Assembly (NCBI RefSeq): GCF_041435495.1
Contig: NZ_CP108644.1
Coordinates: 2,294,001 to 2,358,000, forward strand
Direction of reading: 5' to 3'
Origin: Streptomyces sp. NBC_01116
GTDB taxonomy: Bacteria; Actinomycetota; Actinomycetes; Streptomycetales; Streptomycetaceae
Length of the DNA: 64,000 nt
A program made the position numbers and the translations under genes. The notes below the pieces were generated by a model, which was given only the letters and a program-made list of their open reading frames with translations, searched no databases and had not been told where the DNA came from. Numbering within the stretch: position 1 is the stretch's first letter; every line of letters begins with the position of its first letter. Below, piece after piece: positions 1 to 7,760 of the stretch.

Positions 1-2
1 CA

Positions 3-1877
3 GCCGCCGCCGACCTCGCCGACGACGGCGTCGGCGGGCAGCAGGACGTCGTCGAAGTACACCTCGTTGAAGAGGGCCTCGCCGGTGATCTCCTTGAGCG
101 GGCGGATGTCGATGCCCTCGGCGTTCCTCATGTCGACCAGGAAGTAGGTGAGCCCGCGGTGCTTGGGGGCGTCCGGGTCGGTGCGGGCCAGCAGGATGCC
201 GTGGTCGGCGGTGCGGGCTGCGCTCGTCCAGACCTTCTGCCCGGTGATCCGCCACCCCTCGTCGGTCCGTACCGCCCGGGTGCGCAGCGCGGCGAGGTCG
301 GAACCGGCCTCGGGCTCCGAGAAGAGCTGGCACCACTGGAGGTCGCCGCGCAGGGTGGCCGGCAGATAGCGCTCCCGCTGCTCCTCGGTTCCGTACGCGA
401 TGAGGGACGGCACCACCCAGGTGGCGATGGACAGATCGCTGAGGCGGATGCCCTGTTCCCTCGACTCCTGCTGGATCGCCAGTTGCCGTACGGGCCCCGC
501 GTCCAGTCCGTACGGGGCGGGGAGGTGCGGGGCGGCGTAGCCGGTGGCGGCGAGGGCGCGGCGGGCCTCGGCCGGCGCCAGGCCCCGGGCGGCAATGAGG
601 TGGGGGCGGGCGTCGGCGCGGTGGCCGGCGGCCTCGGCGGGCAGTTCCAGGGCGAGTTCGCGGCGGGCTCCGGCCTCGGCGAGGCGGACGGCGCGCAGCC
701 GGTGCGCGTCGGCGGCGCCGAGGAGCTGGCGGGCGAGGACGGCCCGGCGCAGCTGGAGGTGGGCGTCGTGCTCCCAGGTGAAGCCGATGCCGCCGAGGAT
801 CTGGATGGCGTCCTTGGCGCAGGTGTACGCGGCCTCGGGCGCGGTGGCGGCGGCGAGCGCCGCGGTGAGCCCGAGCGCCCCGGGCCCCGCCCCGCCGCTC
901 TCCTCGGCGGCGTGGGCGCCCTCCTCGGCGGCGCGGGCGGATTCGTCGGCGGCGCGGGCGGACTCGTCGGCGGCGCGGGCCGCGTCCCAGGTGAGGGCGC
1001 GGGCCTGTTCGAGGCGGACGAGCATGTCGGCGCAGAGGTGCTTGACGGCCTGGAACGCGCCGATGGGCCGCCCGAACTGCTCGCGTAAGGAGGCGTGTTC
1101 GACGGCGGTGTCCAGGCTCCGGGCGGCGCTCCCGCAGGCGTCGGCGGCGAGGAGGACGGCGGCCAGGTCGCGGACGAGCGCGGAGTCCAGGGGCAGCACC
1201 CGCTGTGCCGGTACGGGGACGGCGTCGGCGCGCACCTCGGCGGTGGGCCGGGTCGGGTCGACGCTGCGGTGCGGGCGCACGGCGATCCCCTCGGCCCCGG
1301 CGTCCACGAGGAACCAGCGCTCGCCGTCGGGCGTGGCGGCGGGCAGCAGGAGCAGGTCGGCCGCCTGGGCGGTCAGGACGGGCGGGGCGGTGCCGTCGAG
1401 CCGGTGGCCGCCCTCGGCCGGGGTGGCGGTGAGGGTGCCGGGCGCGAGGGCGACGGCGGCGGTGCGGTCTCCCGCGGCGAGCTCCCGGAGCGGGCCGACC
1501 GACGCCCCGGCCCCGGCGGCCACCGCGTGGCGCAGCACCGCGGAGGTGAGCGCGGTCGCGAGGTAGGGGCCGGGCAGCGAGGCGTACGCGGCCTCCTCCA
1601 GGACGACGGCGAGGTCGAGGAGCCCCCCGCCGCCGCCTCCGTACGCCTCGGGCAGATGGATGCCGGTGAGCCCCTGCGCGGCGAGCCCCTCCCAGTGGGC
1701 CGGGCGCGCGCCGGGGGCGGCGGGGCTCCCCGCGTCGAGGATCCTGCGCACCTCGCCGGGTGGTGCGGCGCGGCCCAGCCAGCCCCGCACGGAGTGCGCC
1801 AGGGCGCGGTGCTCCTCGGTGATCCCGATGCCGGTACCGGTGCGGGTGCCTGTGCCTGTGCCTGTGCCGATGCCCAT
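3..1877 (-). CDS. Two-domain acyl-CoA dehydrogenase, FadE34-like (3' end outside window)
   Basis: The reading frame runs off the left edge with 625 residues visible. It contains two tandem acyl-CoA dehydrogenase modules. The first ends with the helix segment around REQFGRPIGAFQAVKH and ILGGIGFTWEHD. The second starts near residue 400 and contains WCQLFSEPEAGSDLAALRT and, at the edge, VVGEVGGG, where FAD and acyl-CoA sites are formed. Fused two-module FadE proteins of about 700-750 residues, such as mycobacterial FadE34, dehydrogenate steroid side-chain CoA esters. The ATG at 1877 is the only plausible start and is followed by an odd Gly-Thr-rich N-terminus encoded by a hexanucleotide-like repeat. 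A perfect KstR-type operator lies 41 bases upstream, which supports a role in sterol or acyl-CoA catabolism. The exact substrate is inference. Confidence 0.88.
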   Translation of the reverse strand, partial: MGIGTGTGTGTRTGTGIGITEEHRALAHSVRGWLGRAAPPGEVRRILDAGSPAAPGARPAHWEGLAAQGLTGIHLPEAYGGGGGGLLDLAVVLEEAAYASLPGPYLATALTSAVLRHAVAAGAGASVGPLRELAAGDRTAAVALAPGTLTATPAEGGHRLDGTAPPVLTAQAADLLLLPAATPDGERWFLVDAGAEGIAVRPHRSVDPTRPTAEVRADAVPVPAQRVLPLDSALVRDLAAVLLAADACGSAARSLDTAVEHASLREQFGRPIGAFQAVKHLCADMLVRLEQARALTWDAARAADESARAADESARAAEEGAHAAEESGGAGPGALGLTAALAAATAPEAAYTCAKDAIQILGGIGFTWEHDAHLQLRRAVLARQLLGAADAHRLRAVRLAEAGARRELALELPAEAAGHRADARPHLIAARGLAPAEARRALAATGYAAPHLPAPYGLDAGPVRQLAIQQESREQGIRLSDLSIATWVVPSLIAYGTEEQRERYLPATLRGDLQWCQLFSEPEAGSDLAALRTRAVRTDEGWRITGQKVWTSAARTADHGILLARTDPDAPKHRGLTYFLVDMRNAEGIDIRPLKEITGEALFNEVYFDDVLLPADAVVGEVGGG

Positions 1878-1918
1878 GCGGGTCCTCGCCGGTCGGGGCC
1901 ACTGGAACGGCGCAAGAG

Positions 1919-1932
1919 TAGAACACGTTTCA
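1919..1932. promoter_or_regulatory. KstR-type operator (perfect match)
   Basis: TAGAACACGTTTCA matches the known KstR consensus TnnAACnnGTTnnA at every fixed position. It lies between the divergent acyl-CoA dehydrogenase (start 1877) and MFS gene (start 2054), so it could control either or both. Confidence 0.75.
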
Positions 1933-1934
1933 AT

Positions 1935-1949
1935 CTGATGGAAGGTCAG
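1935..1949. promoter_or_regulatory. CTGA-N7-TCAG palindrome next to the KstR box
   Basis: CTGATGGAAGGTCAG lies two bases from the KstR box. The same 15-base architecture recurs at 11961, 36153 and 45016, always in front of an oxidoreductase gene. Probably the site of a second regulator (inference). Confidence 0.5.
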
Positions 1950-2053
1950 GAGACCGTCGGATCCGGGCCGGAATAGGACGCCGCCGGGAAGTGTTCACCA
2001 TGCACACACTTGGGGGGAGCCCGGGTGATCGACGCTGCCCGGAGGCCCCACGT

Positions 2054-3640
2054 ATGCGACGGACGAAACAGATACGGCGCACCGGGGAACCGTCCGGGCC
2101 GCGCCGGGCACGCTCCGGACCCATCGTGCCCGTCCTCGCCTTCGCCGGCATCACCGTCGCGGTCATGCAGACCCTGCTCGTCCCGGTCATCAAGGACCTG
2201 CCGGTCCTGCTGGACACCACCCCGGCCGACGCCACCTGGGTGATGACCGCCACCCTGCTCGCGGGCGCCGTGTCGACGCCGATCATGGGGCGGCTCGGCG
2301 ACCTGTACGGCAAGCGCAGGATGCTGCTCGCCTCCCTCGCCGTCATGGTGGTCGGCTCGCTGATCTGCGCCTCCACCGACGAGCTGGTCGTGATGATCAC
2401 CGGCCGCGCGCTCCAGGGCTTCGCCATGGGTGCCATCCCGCTCGGCATCGGCATCATGCGCGACGAGCTGCCCCGCGAGAGGCTCGGCTCGGCGATGGCC
2501 CTGATGAGCTCGTCGATCGGGGTGGGCGGAGGGCTCGCGCTGCCCGCCGCCGCACTGGTCGCCCAGCACGCCGACTGGCACGCGCTGTTCCTCGGCTCGG
2601 CCGGGCTCGGGCTGCTCGCGATGGCGCTCACGTACGCGCTCGTCCCCGAGCCGCCGCTGCGCGCGCCCGGCACCTTCGACGCGGTCGGCGCCCTCGGGCT
2701 CTCGCTCGGCCTGGTCCTTCTCCTGCTGCCGGTCACCAAGGGCAGCGACTGGGGCTGGACCTCGGCCCCGACCCTCGGGCTGCTCGCCGCGTCCGTCGCC
2801 ACACTGGTGCTGTGGGGCCTGTTCGAACTGCGCACCCCGGCGCCGCTCGTCGATCTGCGCACCACCGCCCGCCGCGAGGTGCTCCTCACCAACCTCGCCT
2901 CGATCATGGTCGGCGTCGCCTTCTACGCGGTCTCCCTGGTCCTGCCGCAACTGCTCCAGCTGCCCACGTCCACCGGCTACGGCCTCGGCCAGTCGATGGT
3001 GGTCGCCGGGCTCTGCGTGGCCCCGCTCGGCGTGACGATGATGTTCGTCGCCCCGCTGTACGCCCGGATCTCGGCCCGCCGCGGCCCCAAGGCCACGCTG
3101 ATGCTCGGCCTGCTGGTCATCGCGATCGGTTACGGGGCCGGGCTCGGGCTGCTCGGCGCAGCCTGGCAGACCGTGCTGATCGCGGTGGTCCTCGGCGCCG
3201 GGATCGGCCTCGCCTACTCCTCGCTGCCCGCCCTGATCATCGGGGCCGTCGACCCGTCGGAGACCGGTGCGGCCAACGGCCTCAACACCCTGATGCGGTC
3301 CATCGGCACCTCGGTGTCGAGCGCCGTCATCGGCATGGTGCTGGCCAACACCTCCGTGACGACGGGCTCGGTCCAGGTGCCGTCCATGGAGGGCTTCCGG
3401 ATCTCGTTCCTGATCGCCATGGGGGCGGTGCTGATCGGTCTGGCGCTGGCGGCGTTCCTGCCCTCGCAACGGCCCGCCGCGCACCCGGTGCTCCTGGCGA
3501 GCAGCGCGGGCGACGCGCGGGCCGCGCAGACCGCGCGAGCCGCCCGCGCCGGGGCCGAGCGCGGTCAGCGCACCGGAGTGTCGAACAGCGGCACCGTCGT
3601 GAGCAGCCGGGACACCTCGGACCCCGGCAGGAGCTCCTGA
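2054..3640 (+). CDS. MFS transporter (DHA2-type drug/metabolite exporter)
   Basis: Integral membrane protein of about 528 residues with repeated hydrophobic segments. It carries the MFS loop-2/3 signature GRLGDLYGKRRMLL (motif A) near residue 85 and a motif-C-like region around SSSIGVGGGLALPAA. The DHA2 layout predicts proton-driven export of small molecules. The ATG at 2054 is preferred over upstream starts because the transmembrane part begins soon after it and the extra residues look non-conserved. The last 76 bases overlap the convergent peptidase E gene. The gene is divergent from the FadE34-like dehydrogenase with a KstR-type box between them, so a link to sterol-derived metabolites is possible but unproven. 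The C-terminal tail after the last helix is Ala/Arg-rich and probably disordered. Confidence 0.85.
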   Translation: MRRTKQIRRTGEPSGPRRARSGPIVPVLAFAGITVAVMQTLLVPVIKDLPVLLDTTPADATWVMTATLLAGAVSTPIMGRLGDLYGKRRMLLASLAVMVVGSLICASTDELVVMITGRALQGFAMGAIPLGIGIMRDELPRERLGSAMALMSSSIGVGGGLALPAAALVAQHADWHALFLGSAGLGLLAMALTYALVPEPPLRAPGTFDAVGALGLSLGLVLLLLPVTKGSDWGWTSAPTLGLLAASVATLVLWGLFELRTPAPLVDLRTTARREVLLTNLASIMVGVAFYAVSLVLPQLLQLPTSTGYGLGQSMVVAGLCVAPLGVTMMFVAPLYARISARRGPKATLMLGLLVIAIGYGAGLGLLGAAWQTVLIAVVLGAGIGLAYSSLPALIIGAVDPSETGAANGLNTLMRSIGTSVSSAVIGMVLANTSVTTGSVQVPSMEGFRISFLIAMGAVLIGLALAAFLPSQRPAAHPVLLASSAGDARAAQTARAARAGAERGQRTGVSNSGTVVSSRDTSDPGRSS

Positions 3641-4293
3641 GGCTCGGCCGCACGGGTGAACAGCCGGGCGGGGCGGGCGCCCTGGACGTGGGCCCGCTCC
3701 CCGTCGACACGGAGCCAGGAGCCCTCGCGCAGCCCGAGCACGGGCACGTCGTTCTCCTCCAGGAACTCGGTGAGCCGCTCCTCGCGGGTCTCGCCCTTGT
3801 GGGTGCTGTCCGGGTCCGGGTCCAGATAGTGCGGGTTGATCTGGAACGGGACCAGGCCCAGCGTCTCGAAGGACGGCGGCTGCACGATGGGCATGTCGTT
3901 GGAGGTGCGCAGGGTCGGGGCGGCCATGTTGGTGCCGGCGCTCGCGCCCATGTAGGGCAGCCCGCCCCGCGCCGCGTCGCGCACGGCCTCGCGCAGGCCG
4001 GTGCGGTAGAGGGCGGCGAGCAGCCGGAAGGAGTTGCCGCCGCCGATGAACACGGCGTCGGACGCGGCGAGCTCGGCGACCGGGTCGGTGTTCTCATGGA
4101 CGCCGCGCACGGTGATGCCGGACGGTTCCAGGGCCTCGCGGACCCGGGCGGTGTACGCGTCGTGATCGGCGAGCGCGTACGGGACGAAGGCGAGCCGCGC
4201 GTTCGCGGGGAGGAACGCGGTGACGGTGTCCAGGGCGTGTTCCAGGTAACCGCAGCCGTACTGGGTGGAGTTGGAGAGCAGAAGCAGATTCAC
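3565..4293 (-). CDS. pepE: Peptidase E (alpha-aspartyl dipeptidase, family S51)
   Basis: A 242-residue cytoplasmic hydrolase. The nucleophile motif GASAGTN places Ser118 as the catalytic serine, and NPHYLDP provides His155. The upstream FIGGGNSF loop is the family substrate-binding stretch. Family S51 enzymes cleave Asp-X dipeptides. Length and motif spacing are normal for the family. It is downstream of, and co-oriented with, the IclR gene, but the two are separated by a tandem-repeat spacer, so co-transcription is uncertain. Its 3' end overlaps the convergent MFS gene by 76 bases. Confidence 0.92.
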   Translation of the reverse strand: MNLLLLSNSTQYGCGYLEHALDTVTAFLPANARLAFVPYALADHDAYTARVREALEPSGITVRGVHENTDPVAELAASDAVFIGGGNSFRLLAALYRTGLREAVRDAARGGLPYMGASAGTNMAAPTLRTSNDMPIVQPPSFETLGLVPFQINPHYLDPDPDSTHKGETREERLTEFLEENDVPVLGLREGSWLRVDGERAHVQGARPARLFTRAAEPQELLPGSEVSRLLTTVPLFDTPVR

Positions 4294-4309
4294 GGGGTTC
4301 CTCGGTCAC

Positions 4310-4436
4310 ATCGGGCGGATCGGGTACGTCGGGTACGTCGGGCGGATCGGGCCGGCCGGGCGGATCGGGCGGATCGCGTCGGCCGGGCGGATCGCGTCGG
4401 CCGGGCGGATCGCGTCGGCCGGGCGGATCGGGTCGG
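4310..4436. repeat. GC-rich tandem repeat, about 18-base unit
   Basis: The stretch between the IclR stop and the pepE start is built from variants of GGCCGGGCGGATCGCGTC and shorter GGGCGGATC / GGGTACGTC units, with at least three nearly exact 18-base copies at about 4376-4430. All reading frames remain open, which explains the long spurious ORFs here. The repeats are contiguous without spacers, so this is not a CRISPR array. Confidence 0.8.
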
Positions 4437-5264
4437 TCAGGTGGTGCGGGGCCGCCGGGCCCGGGGCTTCGGCCGTTGCGGCGGGTGGGTGAGGCGCTGC
4501 TCCAGGAGCTGGGCCGCGTGGCGCAGCGCGTCGAGCCGGTCCTCGGGCGCTCCCTGGAACCGGCTCTCTCCGCCACCGAGACTGAGGCTTCCGTACGGCT
4601 CGCGCCCCAGGAACACCGGTACGGCGACGGTGGCGATCCCGGTGTCGTACTCACCGACCGTCCAGGCGTAGCCCTGGGCCCTGATCTGGATGAACTCCCG
4701 CTCCAGCAGGTCCGGTTCGGTGACGGTGCGGTCCGTGAAGCGGGCCATGGGGCGGCCCCGGAAGAGCCGGTGGCGCTGCTCGTCGGGCAGATAGGCGTAG
4801 TACGACTTGCTGGTCGCGCCCGCGTGCGCCGGGTAGAGCTCGCCGACCAGCGGGTAGTAGCGCAGCGGCCCGGTCTCACCCTCCTCGGCGGCCACGCACC
4901 GCATGTGGAAGCTGTCCGGAAGGCAGAACAGGACGGTGTCGCCGGTGGTCCGGCGCAGCTCCTCCAGGACCGGACCGGCCAGCAGCTCCAGCGAGCCCGA
5001 GCGCTCCCAGAGCCGGCCGAGCCGCAGGACGGCGGGGCCGATGCGGTAGCGGCGGGTGGCCGGGTCGGAGACCAGGAAGCCCCGGCCGGCCAGGGTGGCG
5101 AGCAGCCGCTGGGCGACGGAGGTGTCCCAGCCGAACTCCTCGGCGACCTCGGTGACGCCCCAGTCGGGCCGGGTGCGCTCGAAGGCGAGCAGCACCAGGA
5201 GCGCCCGGTCGACGGTTTGCAGCGCCCCGGCGGGCGTACGCCGGTCCAGTTCGGCTTCGGCCAT
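4437..5264 (-). CDS. IclR-family transcriptional regulator
   Basis: About 275 residues. An N-terminal winged helix-turn-helix spans roughly residues 15-75 (TVDRALLVLLAFERTR, VTEVAEEFGWDTSVAQRLLATL). It is followed by the IclR effector-binding domain (LEELRRTTGDTVLFCLPD, HAGATSKSYYAYLP, GYAWTVGEYDTGIATVAVPVF). The ATG at 5264 is preferred because the GGTGAG ribosome site sits six bases upstream of it and directly abuts the alternative ATG at 5270. It is divergently transcribed from the DUF1177-permease-peptidase operon and by position is its likely regulator, binding in the 148-base intergenic region. The C-terminus is a short basic tail. Confidence 0.9.
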   Translation of the reverse strand: MAEAELDRRTPAGALQTVDRALLVLLAFERTRPDWGVTEVAEEFGWDTSVAQRLLATLAGRGFLVSDPATRRYRIGPAVLRLGRLWERSGSLELLAGPVLEELRRTTGDTVLFCLPDSFHMRCVAAEEGETGPLRYYPLVGELYPAHAGATSKSYYAYLPDEQRHRLFRGRPMARFTDRTVTEPDLLEREFIQIRAQGYAWTVGEYDTGIATVAVPVFLGREPYGSLSLGGGESRFQGAPEDRLDALRHAAQLLEQRLTHPPQRPKPRARRPRTT

Positions 5265-5412
5265 CGTCATCTCACCATTCAGACCAGAATTGCAAATAAC
5301 GGGAAACAGTTGCGCCCAACGCTATCCGATCCCGAATGTTGCCTCAGCACCCCGCCCCGCGCTCTCCCCCGACGAGCGCCGGGCGGGTGTCAGGATCAGG
5401 AGAAACGCCCCC

Positions 5413-6366
5413 ATGTTGAAGTACGTACTGGACATCGTCGAGCTGCTGGACGATCCCCAGGTCACTGGCAAGACGGTCGTCGGGTACCTCGACGACGCAG
5501 CGGGGGCCGAAGGCTCGTCCGCGCAGGTCACCACCGTCATGGGTGACCAGGGCTCGACGGACTTCGTGCTCGTCCGCATCCCCGGCTCCCGCGGCCGGAC
5601 GGCGGGCGGCAGCGCCCGCACCCTCGGCGTGGTCGGCCGGCTCGGCGGCATCGGCGCCCGGCCCGAGGTGACCGGTCTGGTCTCCGACGCCGACGGCGCG
5701 GCCGCGGCCATCGCCACGGCGGCCAAGCTGCTCGACATGCGCCGTCGCGGCGATGTGCTGCCCGGTGACGTGATCGTCGCCACGCACATCTGCCCGAACG
5801 CGCCGACCGAGCCGCACGACCCGGTGCCGTTCATGGGCTCGCCCGTGGACATCGCCACGATGAACCGGCACGAGGTGACCGCCGACATGGAGGCCGTGCT
5901 CTCCATCGACACCACCAAGGGCAACCGGATCATCAACCACAAGGGCCTGGCCCTGTCGCCCACCGTCAAGGAGGGCTGGGTGCTCCGGGTCAGCGAGCAG
6001 CTCGGCGAGCTGCTGGCCGTGGTGACCGGTGAGCCGTTGGTCACATACCCGGTGACCACCCAGGACATCACGCCGTACGGTAACGGTGCACACCACATCA
6101 ATTCGATCCTCCAGCCCGCCACCGCGACCGCCGCCCCGGTCGTCGGTCTCGCGGTCACCTCGGCCGCCGCGGTACCGGGCTGCCAGACGGGCGCGAGTCA
6201 CGAGAGCGACATCGCGTCCGCCGCCCGCTACGCCGTGGAAGTCGCCAAGGGCTTCGGCGCCGGGAACCTGGACTTCCACGACGCCGTGGAGTTCGACAAC
6301 CTCGTCAACCGCTACGGGTCGCTGGCTCACCTCCAGACCCTCGGCCGCACCACCCAGGAGTCCTGA
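5413..6366 (+). CDS. DUF1177 family protein
   Basis: A 317-residue soluble protein. Family members of the same length start with a conserved LDIVELLDDP-type segment and contain the ATHICPNAPTEPHDPVPFMGSP and SIDTTKGNRI stretches seen here. Conserved His, Cys and Asp residues (for example HICPNAP and GCQTGASHESD) suggest a metal- or substrate-binding enzyme, but no activity is established to my knowledge. The ATG at 5413 follows a good AGGAG site; upstream in-frame starts overlap the IclR promoter. It is the first gene of a tight operon: its stop overlaps the NCS1 permease start (TGATG), and an M20 peptidase follows. The context suggests a role in uptake and hydrolysis of a peptide- or amide-like nitrogen compound. 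Confidence 0.88.
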   Translation: MLKYVLDIVELLDDPQVTGKTVVGYLDDAAGAEGSSAQVTTVMGDQGSTDFVLVRIPGSRGRTAGGSARTLGVVGRLGGIGARPEVTGLVSDADGAAAAIATAAKLLDMRRRGDVLPGDVIVATHICPNAPTEPHDPVPFMGSPVDIATMNRHEVTADMEAVLSIDTTKGNRIINHKGLALSPTVKEGWVLRVSEQLGELLAVVTGEPLVTYPVTTQDITPYGNGAHHINSILQPATATAAPVVGLAVTSAAAVPGCQTGASHESDIASAARYAVEVAKGFGAGNLDFHDAVEFDNLVNRYGSLAHLQTLGRTTQES

Positions 6367-7760
6367 TGGCATCCGCCCCCCAGGCCGGCGCCACGGCCCC
6401 CGAAGCCAAGAGCATCGGCAGCGACGACTACTCGCTCTCGCGGGTCCCGCGCGACAAGCGCTTCGGCTTCTGGTCCATGCTCCTGCAGTGGCTGGCCCAG
6501 TCCGGCTCGATCTCCCAGTTCACGCTGGGCGCCACCATCGGCGTCGGCATGACCTTCGGGGACGCCTTCCTCGCCTTCACGCTCGGCGCGGTGATCCTGG
6601 AGATCGTGATCTTCGCGATCGGCCTGGCCGGTATGCGCGAGGGTCTCGCGACCCCGATGCTCACCCGCTGGACGGGCTTCGGCCGCAACGGTTCGGCCCT
6701 GGTCAGCTTCGTCATCGCGGTCAGCCTGGTCGGCTGGTTCGGCGTCCAGAACACGATCTTCGGCAACAGCGTCTCGGCGCTGGTCGGCGGACCGTCCTGG
6801 ATGTGGTGCGTGATCGCGGGCGTCGCCATCACGGGCCTCGTGATCTTCGGCTTCAAGTACATGGCCCTGTTCGCCAAGATCGTGACGCCGCTGTTCTTCG
6901 GCATGGTCGCCTGGTCGATCATCACGACCCTCAACGACCACTCGATCAGTGAGCTGATCAGCTCGCCGCCGCCCGGCGAGGCGATCCCGCTGGCCGTCGC
7001 CGCCACCGCCATCGCGGGCGGCTACATGACCGGCGCCATCGTCTCCCCGGAGATGACCCGCTACAACAAGAAGGGCTCGCACGTCTTCGTGCAGAGCGCC
7101 TCCTCGATGATCCTCTCCGAGTACATCGTCGGCATGGTCGGTGTGCTCCTCGGCCACCTGGTGAAGTCGAGCGACGTGTCCCACATCGTGCTCTCCACCT
7201 CGGGCGCCTTCGGTGTGATGGTGGTCCTGATGTCGACCGCGAAGATCAACGACTGGAACCTGTACGGCTCCTCGCTCGGCGTCGTCAACTTCTTCCAGGT
7301 CGTCTTCCGCAAGCGGCTGCACCGCGGCGTGGTCACCGTCGTCCTCGGCATCGCGGGCACGCTCCTGTCCGCGGTCGGCATCATGACCCACTTCACGGAG
7401 TTCCTCTCCCTGCTGGGCGTGATGATCCCGCCGATCGGCGGCATCATCGTCGCCGAGTACTGGGTCGTGAAGCGGATGCGCAAGCCGCTGGACGACACCC
7501 GTGCGGCGGAGACCCTGCCGTCGACCTCGCCCACCTGGGTGCCGATGTCCCTGGTCATCTGGGTCGTGGCGTTCTGCGTCGGCAAGTTCTACGACGGCGG
7601 CATACCGGCCCTCAACTCGCTGGCCACCGCCTTCCTGCTGTACTGCGCCCTCGGCCTGCTGGGCTGGGTCAAGCCGTACGGCACCTCCACCCTGGACGAC
7701 GAGGACGGCAGCAGCTCCGCCCCCGCCGCCCACGCGACCACCGCGGCAGGAGCAGCATGA
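6366..7760 (+). CDS. NCS1-family permease (cytosine/purine/hydantoin type)
   Basis: A 464-residue membrane protein with about 12 helices. The N-terminal region DDYSLSRVPRDKRFGFWSM, with the following GATIGVGMTF helix, is typical of CodB-like nucleobase:cation symporters, as are IPPIGGIIVAEYWVVKRM near residue 360 and the later KFYDGGIPALNSL segment. Substrate cannot be read from the sequence: NCS1 carriers move nucleobases, hydantoins, allantoin or thiamine. The start codon overlaps the DUF1177 stop and the 3' end overlaps the M20 peptidase start, so the three genes are almost certainly co-transcribed. The C-terminus is an Ala/Ser-rich tail. Confidence 0.9.
   Translation: MASAPQAGATAPEAKSIGSDDYSLSRVPRDKRFGFWSMLLQWLAQSGSISQFTLGATIGVGMTFGDAFLAFTLGAVILEIVIFAIGLAGMREGLATPMLTRWTGFGRNGSALVSFVIAVSLVGWFGVQNTIFGNSVSALVGGPSWMWCVIAGVAITGLVIFGFKYMALFAKIVTPLFFGMVAWSIITTLNDHSISELISSPPPGEAIPLAVAATAIAGGYMTGAIVSPEMTRYNKKGSHVFVQSASSMILSEYIVGMVGVLLGHLVKSSDVSHIVLSTSGAFGVMVVLMSTAKINDWNLYGSSLGVVNFFQVVFRKRLHRGVVTVVLGIAGTLLSAVGIMTHFTEFLSLLGVMIPPIGGIIVAEYWVVKRMRKPLDDTRAAETLPSTSPTWVPMSLVIWVVAFCVGKFYDGGIPALNSLATAFLLYCALGLLGWVKPYGTSTLDDEDGSSSAPAAHATTAAGAA

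Noticed and set aside
1833-1877. A later start for the acyl-CoA dehydrogenase to avoid its Gly-Thr repeat
   Set aside because: No ATG or GTG lies in frame between the repeat and the conserved region, and a plausible ribosome site precedes 1877.
4310-4436. CRISPR-like array
   Set aside because: The units are contiguous without unique spacers and no cas genes are present.
2812-4671. A 619-codon plus-strand ORF across the MFS and peptidase E genes
   Set aside because: It is a frame-shadow of high-GC coding DNA; its translation is Arg/Gly/Ala/Pro-rich, with no motif, while both real genes have full family signatures.
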